Part shown: one piece after another, positions 58,101 to 64,000 of the stretch
How the letters are laid out: every line of letters starts with the position of its first letter
Position numbering within the stretch: the first letter of the stretch is position 1
Origin: Rhododendron vialii
Lineage: Eukaryota; Streptophyta; Magnoliopsida; Ericales; Ericaceae
Length of the DNA stretch: 64,000 bases
Assembly (NCBI RefSeq): GCF_030253575.1
Contig: NC_080569.1
Location: 21,315,001 to 21,379,000 of the forward strand
Reading direction: 5' to 3'
Position numbers and translations under genes: made by a program
Notes under the pieces: model-generated
What the model was told of the DNA's origin: nothing
The model's database searches: none
The model's input: only the letters and a program-made list of their open reading frames with translations

Positions 58101-60866
58101 AGAAAATGCAAGTTATGCACATTCAACACAAGTGTTATCAATTTAGGGATTCTCTCTCTGTTCAAAAACTTGCATGGTTGCACCCACTGTTCTACACGTA
58201 ATACATTGTGTTCTTTTGCAGCATCCAAGGTAGATCCCATGCACCTCGAATATTTTAGGTTCTCTGGCAGGGTAATTGCCCTAGCCTTGATGCATAAGGT
58301 GCAAGTTGGCATCGTCTTCGATCGTGTGTTCTTTTTGCAATTGGCTGGAGAGTCAGTTTCTTTGGAAGACATTCATGATGCAGATCCATGCTTGTACAAT
58401 AGTTGCAAGAAGCTTTTGGAGATGGATGCTGAGATGGTAGATTCTGATGCCCTGGGACTGACATTTGTTCAAGAAGTCGAAGAGTTAGGAAGCAGGAAAA
58501 TTGTGGAGCTTTGCCCTGGTGGGAGAACCCTTGCTGTAAATAGCCAAAATAGGTACGAGTATGTTTCTCTTCTGATTCAGCATCGATTTGTAACATCGAT
58601 TCTTGATCAGGTAGCCCTTTTTGCTCAAGGGTTTTCTGATATTCTTTGCAACGTGAGGCTCCGGAAATTATTTTTCCAAAGTTTAGTGCTAGAAGATCTG
58701 GATTGGATGCTGCATGGGAGTGAAAGTCCTATTTCAGTTGAGGACTGGAAGGCGCATACCGAATATAATGGCTACAAAGACACTGATCCACAGATACTCT
58801 GGTTCTGGAAGGTATGTGCCTGCACGATGGTTGTTTTACTAAATCTGCAATGTTTAACTTTTGAAGCACATTTAGGGTCCATTTGGAATGTAGGGGAGAA
58901 AAGAAACGAAATGATTAGTGTTTCTCACCAAAGCTCACCACTTTTGGTGAGAAATGGAATGGGGCTTTTATGTGTATCATTGCTCTTCATAACTTCATTT
59001 CTCACAAAACAAACAAGTGAGGGTTTCTTATCCATCCATTCCTCATCATTTCTCACCAAATCTCTCAAGCCAAATGGGATTTCTTTTCGCTTGTGTTCCC
59101 CTCACCCCCGTCCCGAAGTATTCAGAAAGTGCAAACTTGGATTCTTCTGTTGATAGATATCTTTTGTTTTCCCTCCTTGGTGGGTAAAAATGCATGGCTA
59201 TGGTTGCTTCATGAATAATTTGCTTTGGCACCAGAGGGAACGCTGATTGTGTAATGTTGTTTTAACTGCATTAATATCTTATACACCCCTAGTTCAGACC
59301 ATCATATTTGCGAAGTGTTGGCCAATATGTGGTCATCCTCCTTAGAGTTGAAATTCGGGATTTGAGGTACCACAAGTCAAATTCTATATCATTTGGTGTT
59401 TCTTTTGTCTGTGGCCCTTTCTTGTAAATATGTTATTGCCTAGGCGGATAAGTACTTAGTTTTTAGCCCCAAGTGACTTGTAGCCAATGTTCTAAAAGTA
59501 GCTAGGCAAGCCAATTAATCGGCAACTAGAGATTAGTCAGTTTTTCTTCTTTTTTTTTTCTTTCTTTCTAATTTTTTAAAACTATTCTTCTGAGTAAGTA
59601 GGCTTATCCAAGTTGAACAATACATTAAACAACATCCATATAATTTCACAAGAAACAGAGTCTTGTACACATAAATTTACTTTATTCTGTATAGTGTAGA
59701 TGCATACATTAATAACGATTTAGGTTTAGATATACGTCATTTATATGGTATTGTAGACGTATATATTAGATCTAAACTACACTACAACCCCTATAGTATA
59801 TTACTACAACATTAACCCCTTTGATTTGCAAAATTACATATTTAACTCACAATTAATCATGCCTAGCCGCCTAATTCTCCAATTAATCCTGCCTAGCTGC
59901 CTAATTCTCCTTTTAATCCCACCTAATCCTGCCCAGCCGTCGCCTAGCGGATCACCACCTAGCGCCTAGGCACCGACTTTTAGAACACTGCTTGCTGCTT
60001 GGAAAGGTTAGAGTTGTCTAGCTTTTGTTTGAATTGATTGCTTTTTTATCTTTCATTACAACAGTGTAGCATCACATGCACACCATGGACTGTGACATAG
60101 GACGACTACGTGAGCAACCTTATCGATGTGTTCAAATACCGACTGATGAAGGACGTTAATGATTGCAAAATGATGCTACCTACGTAGGCTACGTTGACTT
60201 TATGATGGCCTGAAGTTCTAAATAATTGTCCGTTTAGGGTCTTAGCTGGTAATACTCCTTGAAGGGATTAAAAATAGACAGCAATAGCTGAATATGCAAT
60301 GTTTTTGAACTGTGAAAAGGTTAGAATTTCAAAATATGACTATTCATAGTCAATGTCGGTTAAGTACAAGGTCAACTCCCTTTTCTGCATGCTTTGATTT
60401 TGGAATATAGTTTTGAAAAGTAAACAAAAGCTCAGATTACGTCTGATCTCTGGTTAACAGTTTGAGAAGCTTACGTTGACATCAGTTCATTTTGTCATGC
60501 CCAAAGCCTCCTGGGTGAACTATGTATGACTTATGGGATCCAATTCCATGTTTGATAATACATCCATCATAGGATCATATTAACCTTAAATAAATCTTGC
60601 AGATTGTCGAGGAAATGTCAGCAGAGCAGAAAAAGGTCCTCCTCTTTTTCTGGACTTCAGTTAAATACCTACCGATAGAGGGTTTTGGTGGTTTGGCTTC
60701 TCGACTACACATATACAGATCTGCCGAGTCCTATAATCGCCTCCCTTCGTCTCACACGTGCTTTTATCGACTTTGTTTCCCACCATATCCATCTATGGTG
60801 GTTATGGAAGATCGTCTTCGTGTTATAACCCAGGAACATGTTGGCTGCAGCTTTGGTACTTGGTAA
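52184..60866 (+). CDS. UPL5: HECT-type E3 ubiquitin ligase UPL5, three exons
   Basis: Exons 52184-53972, 58222-58811 and 60603-60866, with GT-AG introns of 4,249 and 1,791 bp. Phases agree and the product is 880 aa, near the about 873 aa of Arabidopsis UPL5. The N-terminus has an acidic run of Asp (about 31-38). A ubiquitin-like domain spans about 86-157 (LQFFVRMISEGTLVLHANSK ... IYRGKQLQWEKTLGE). The middle is helical. The HECT domain (about 528-880) includes ESFEYIAHADPETLRSGLF, GPGVLREWFF, RRFFPNPASKV across the first splice, GRVIALALMHKVQVGIVFDR and WKAHTEYNGYKDTD. The catalytic Cys is residue 846 in SSHTCFYRLCFPPYP. It forms a ubiquitin thioester and passes ubiquitin to substrates. In Arabidopsis UPL5 targets WRKY53 and restrains leaf senescence. 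All key HECT residues I can see are intact. Confidence 0.95.
54404..55367. mobile_element. hAT-type MITE (CAGTGTTCTAAA family) in UPL5 intron 1
   Basis: 964 bp. TAGTGTTTTAAATGGCG at the left faces CGCTTTTAAAATCACTG at the right. The 8-bp duplication ATGAGAGC is perfect (54396-54403 and 55368-55375). The interior has a long purine-rich GAAAAAGAAAA tract (about 54730-55080), a short CTGCTG microsatellite and GCGCTATAGCGC motifs. Confidence 0.88.
55380..56251 (+). mobile_element. Probable LINE remnant in UPL5 intron 1
   Basis: Weak coding traces resemble the zinc-binding C-terminal region of plant LINE reverse transcriptases (WKAIVGTHAPRNVVLFH-like near 55965-56020), with frameshifts. The similarity continues beyond a MITE at 56667-56890, where ELGVQGRNPSLEQFLDF parallels the LINE fragment at 42458. 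Confidence 0.4.
56252..56666. mobile_element. MITE with TAGGAATGACA ends, nested in the LINE remnant
   Basis: TAGGAATGACAAATCTCACC at the left faces GACCCATTGTCATTCCTA at the right. The interior is rich in AACCGAACC-like phrases. No perfect target duplication, but LINE-like sequence lies on both sides. Confidence 0.6.
56891..58221. other. Rest of UPL5 intron 1
   Basis: No exon-like or repeat structure recognised. The intron ends TTCTTTTGCAG at 58221. Minus-strand frames are chance. Confidence 0.6.
58812..59484. other. UPL5 intron 2, left part
   Basis: Donor GTATGT at 58812. A segment at about 58873-59090 looks like a small degraded inverted repeat (GGGTCCATTTGGAATGT against AAGCCAAATGGGATTTC), but the boundaries are unclear. 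Confidence 0.4.
59485..59990. mobile_element. hAT-type MITE (CAGTGTTCTAAA family) in UPL5 intron 2
   Basis: 506 bp. CAATGTTCTAAAAGTAG at the left faces CTTTTAGAACACTG at the right. The flanks CTTGTAGC (59477-59484) and CTTGCTGC (59991-59998) match at 7 of 8 positions. The arms contain CGCCTAGGCACC-like phrases, as in the copy at 44934. Confidence 0.83.
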
Positions 60867-61320
60867 AGTATGGACAAGATCAACAATTTTTGGACAAAAA
60901 AGATTTAAAAAAAAGAAGATAAAAGGGTAAACTGATGGTTGCACATAAAACATTTGTATGCAGCTTGTGTACAAAGTATAGGCTAGTGTCAGCTGTGTTG
61001 TTATTTATTGTAATATGTAAGAATTTGCTGTCAGTATCTTGTTTCTCATATGATATTTGTAATTTCTCATCTCTTTTCCTCCTTGACTGTTTGTTGGGTA
61101 TAGTTTAAATAGAAAAGCTGAGGAGGGGGAAAAGTTCCCCTGCTTTGATGGGCCCCTATTTGTCCATCTATCCTTTGTTGCTGTATGAAGTTTGATGAAA
61201 TTATCCCTCGAAGATTTTCCTTTCTGGAAGGCGAAACTTTTTCGTTAAAGTCTTAGACGAATTACCTACATAATGTGAAGAACCTATCAGGGAGCTTCTC
61301 TAAGCAGCAGTCTCGTCTTT
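60867..61320. other. UPL5 3' untranslated and downstream region
   Basis: No other gene. The exact poly(A) site was not identified. Confidence 0.5.
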
Positions 61321-61324
61321 GCTA

Positions 61325-61590
61325 AGCGTCTTTCTATACAATTATGTGTATGGCCCATAAAGAAGTCAATAGGTGATTGAAATTTAGTCCATTTGCACCA
61401 TTGTAAGTGTGTTTCTGTACAATCGTGTAGTCCTTTTTGCACTATTATTTGTGTCTTTCTACGCAATAGTGTAGGGCTCATGTAGAAGCTGATATGAGAT
61501 TGAGATTCAGTCCATTTTGTACCATTGAAGTGTTTTTCTAGGAGTATGTAATTGTGTATGGCTCACGAAGAAGTCTACATGGGATTGGGA
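61325..61590. repeat. Degenerate tandem repeat, about three units
   Basis: Phrases TCTTTCTATACAATTATGTG, TCTTTCTACGCAATAGTGTA and TATGTAATTGTGTATGGCTC begin successive units. Each is followed by a GGC(C/T)CA(T/C)(A/G)AAGAAGTC-like and GATTGNNATTNAGTCCATTT phrase. The unit is about 100-120 bp. Confidence 0.6.
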
Positions 61591-61592
61591 TT

Positions 61593-62350
61593 ATGCTCCG
61601 TTTGTTTCGGGCGGAAAACATTTTCTTCAATCCAACAAAGAAAAGAAAAACTGAGGAAAACATATTTCAAAGTCTAACAAAAAATGAACCAATTCAGCTG
61701 GAAAATGATTTCAAGATTTTACAGGGGGATGACACCTTCCGTCAGTATCGTGCCTTTTCAAACCATAGACCAGGTACCTCTTGAATCTCGACTAAACATA
61801 TTCTCTCAGCCAAACTCGCTCACTCTCTCTTTGTACGTATCGTTCATGTATGTATGTATTCATGCATCGCTGAATATCTACATCTATGTATGTATGTTTA
61901 CCCTTTTTATAGATTTGTTCGTGGGTTTACAGAGTATATTGGTCACAATTTTGTTTCAATGTTGGACTCTTCTGATGAAATTGTGAGGCTTGCTTTGACG
62001 TGAGCAAGTTGCTGTTTTTTTAGTACAATCGTCTAGCTATTTTGGGTATTCAAGACTTTGGTTTGAGTTTGATTGAATTGGGGGGGGGGGGGGGGAGAGG
62101 AGGGGGGAGACTAGGAATTGTGTGTGTGGCTCTGGATTTCAGTTACATAAAAGCCACAAACTTTTGTTCACTTCTATTTAAAACAAAATATTGGTCATTT
62201 TATCATAGTGTTGATTTTTCGTGTCTACAAAACAATTGATAATATTTTTCTGAAAACATTTTACCGTTACACCAAACACTGGAACAAAGACATCATTTTC
62301 AAGAAAACATATTCTGATAAACCGTTTTTTGCCCGAAACAACCAGAGTGT
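61593..62350. mobile_element. Probable MITE with GTTTGTTTCGGGC ends
   Basis: CTCCGTTTGTTTCGGGCGG at the left faces TTTTTTGCCCGAAACAACCA at the right. Inner stretches also pair loosely (GAAAACATTTTCTTCA against TTCAAGAAAACATATTC). It contains a G-rich run near 62083-62105. No target duplication was confirmed. Confidence 0.55.
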
Positions 62351-62698
62351 CCGTCCCTTTTGCGCCATTCCTTCGAGTTTTCACCATTGACGTTCTTGTT
62401 ATACGAGTATCTTAACTGTCCCGATAAACGGGATGAATGACAAAAGTGAAGAAAGTAACGGGCTGGACCATGGAAGTTGGCAGTTGTCTAAATTCTAAAG
62501 CAGCGTCTAGCTAGCTACTGATGTTTAATGACAAATACTGAGATAAGCATGGGAAAGAATGAAAGCAGAAAAGTTAACACCAAGTAGAAGCATTTCCTCA
62601 AGGATGTAAGAGATGTGGGTGAAATGAATTAACAAAATATACTACTAGGAGTATTTATTCATTGGAAATCAAAAGTACAACATTGTGCTTGCTTGCTC

Positions 62699-62735
62699 CC
62701 CAACCCCAACCCCAACCCCAACCCCAACCCCATCC
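62699..62735. repeat. (CCCCAA)n hexamer repeat
   Basis: Five or so CCCCAA units, then CCCCATCCCCAT. It lies in the 3' flank of the minus-strand gene that follows. Confidence 0.85.
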
Positions 62736-62943
62736 CCATCTATAAACAACATTACCCTAATCATCATACCAATACCAATCATAATATATAGCAACAACAA
62801 CAATGATAATCCAAATAAACTAAACGAGATTAAAAACTTAAAACCGACATACAATCCTAGCTAGTGAAACCACGCACCATTCCACTGGGAAAGTATTACT
62901 ACACGAAACGGATATCTAGCCATCCACCTCAGACATTGTGACT

Positions 62944-63411
62944 CTATTCACCTTCTTCTTTAGCTTCCACCTCCACCTCCACTGCTTCATTAGGTTTCTC
63001 TTCTGCAGCCACGGCCGGTTCCTCAGCCGGGGCTTCCAGTGCATCGACGGCTTTTTCGGTAGTTTCTTCTCCAACAACAGCCTCTGCCTTCACCTCTAGA
63101 ACCTCCTCTTCTAGTGCTTTCTCCACCACTACCACTGGCTCTTCAACATCAACTTTGGGTTCCTCTTCCACATCAACCACTTCCTCCTCCTTATTATTTT
63201 CGACTGGAGGAGCTTCGGCCTCTGTGGCAGAAGCTAGTGGTTGTTCTGCTTCGGCTTCTACCTCCTTTGGTTGTTCAGTCACTGGCTCCTCCGGAGCAGG
63301 TGGTGGTGGTGCAACCACGGCTACTGACTCTTCTGGTTGTGTCTCCTCCAAGGGCTTGGTCACCACCTCAGTTGTGACATTTTCTGGCAATGTGGTGGCA
63401 GCAGGTGAAAC
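62944..63411 (-). CDS. Acidic Glu/Val/Ala/Pro-rich protein, last exon (partial)
   Basis: A 155-codon stretch plus stop TAG, in frame from an acceptor-like TTCTCGCAG at 63412. It begins VSPAATTLPENVTTEVVTKP and ends VEVEVEAKEEGE. Composition is strongly biased: Glu, Val, Ala and Pro dominate, there is almost no Cys, Trp or Tyr, and repeats such as PAEEP and EEEV give a low-complexity, very acidic, probably disordered tail. There is no ATG in frame within the exon, so the start exon lies upstream, probably outside the window at its right edge. AATAAA on the minus strand at about 62659-62654 could end the transcript. The gene converges on UPL5. I recognise no enzyme or domain. It resembles the acidic, disordered plant proteins found in embryo or stress sets, but that is only a composition match. 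Confidence 0.75.
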   Translation of the reverse strand, partial: VSPAATTLPENVTTEVVTKPLEETQPEESVAVVAPPPPAPEEPVTEQPKEVEAEAEQPLASATEAEAPPVENNKEEEVVDVEEEPKVDVEEPVVVVEKALEEEVLEVKAEAVVGEETTEKAVDALEAPAEEPAVAAEEKPNEAVEVEVEAKEEGE

Positions 63412-64000
63412 CTGCGAGAAATCCAGTCTTTGATCTTTAGCAAAGCTAATGATTAATTAGTAAATAATACAAAATTGGAAAGAAAAACGAGTCAAGTTTT
63501 TCTGAGCTTTGTGTGAGTTAATACTTTGATTTTCTAATAATCGTGTATCCTGACCAGCATTTTCTAATAATCGTGTATCCTGACCAGCATCAGTGGCCCC
63601 AAAATTTTTTCACCGGTGATGGGAGTTGAACTTTCGACAACTTATAATGAAAAGTTTTCATTTTAGGGACTTGGACAGAAGTGTCTGGTTGAGTGAGCCT
63701 TTAGGAGTCGAAAGTTGGAACCATCAAACTTCTAGTTGAATGGTAATTGGATTCATCCAAAAAAAATAACACTAAGAGTGTCCTGTTTCATACTATAGCG
63801 TACTATAGCGCAAAAAATATATACGGACTAAAGATACAATGACGAATGTATGAGAAGTGTCTGATAGAAAATATATATCAGATTCAAACATATCTCACAC
63901 TTTAATCTTTACTTTTGAGAGTGATATCAGATAAATATGGAGTTTGAACAATCATGAATTTGCAAAAACGAAAAGAAATAAAAAAAGGCAAAGAAAAGTT
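63412..64000. other. Probable intron of the acidic-protein gene
   Basis: No second exon was found. A 30-bp tandem duplication (ATTTTCTAATAATCGTGTAT and CCTGACCAGC) occurs twice between about 63531 and 63590. Confidence 0.5.

Noticed and set aside
62699..62735. (CCCCAA)n as an interstitial telomere
   Set aside because: The plant telomere unit is TTTAGGG. This hexamer is short and lies in a gene flank, so it is a simple microsatellite.
63114..63433. Plus-strand frames opposite the acidic exon
   Set aside because: Shadow frames of a biased coding exon. The minus-strand reading has a stop, an acceptor site and a poly(A) signal in the right places.

Overview
The window looks like nuclear DNA of a flowering plant, most likely a eudicot. 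It is AT-rich, its genes have GT-AG introns, long GA/CT microsatellites lie next to start codons, and much of the non-coding sequence is transposon-derived (MITEs, TRIMs, Helitron, LINE and LTR remnants). I cannot place the species. No bacterial, viral or organellar block was seen, and nothing here clearly forms a new biological system.

Layout. (1) 1-3954: weakly interpretable sequence with some splice-like sites. (2) 3955-8357, minus: a complete six-exon tonoplast dicarboxylate transporter gene (543 aa) with a TRIM retroelement in intron 1. (3) 8358-27132: about 19 kb without a convincing cellular gene, made of nested repeats: Tourist-like and Mutator-like MITEs, a decayed Helitron with a readable 3' end, a 70-bp tandem array inside a larger inverted repeat, a MULE-type foldback with an 11-bp direct flank, and four consecutive foldback elements. 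(4) 27133-47875: a tandem family of F-box/FBA genes. One copy is intact (39619-41758), one is truncated by a frameshift and carries two fresh in-frame duplications (27133-28200), one is split by a TRIM (33878-36194), one is a LINE-broken pseudogene (42104-44697), and a fifth survives only as a C-terminal scrap (47688-47875). Downstream non-coding blocks are duplicated with the coding parts. They show that these genes end in a small second exon coding for (R)DDFLSKGFKLVL. (5) 47876-52183: MITEs, a satellite-like duplication and a retroposed segment. (6) 52184-60866, plus: a complete three-exon UPL5-type HECT ubiquitin ligase gene (880 aa) with hAT-type MITEs in both introns. (7) 62944-63411, minus: the last exon of a Glu/Val/Ala-rich acidic protein whose start lies outside the window, convergent with UPL5.

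How the genes relate. The transporter moves malate and related dicarboxylates into the vacuole. The F-box proteins would be substrate receptors of SCF ubiquitin ligases, and UPL5 is a single-chain HECT ligase. Two ubiquitin-system loci therefore lie in one window, but nothing in the sequence links them functionally. The main biology visible is birth and decay of an F-box cluster, driven by tandem duplication and transposon insertion.
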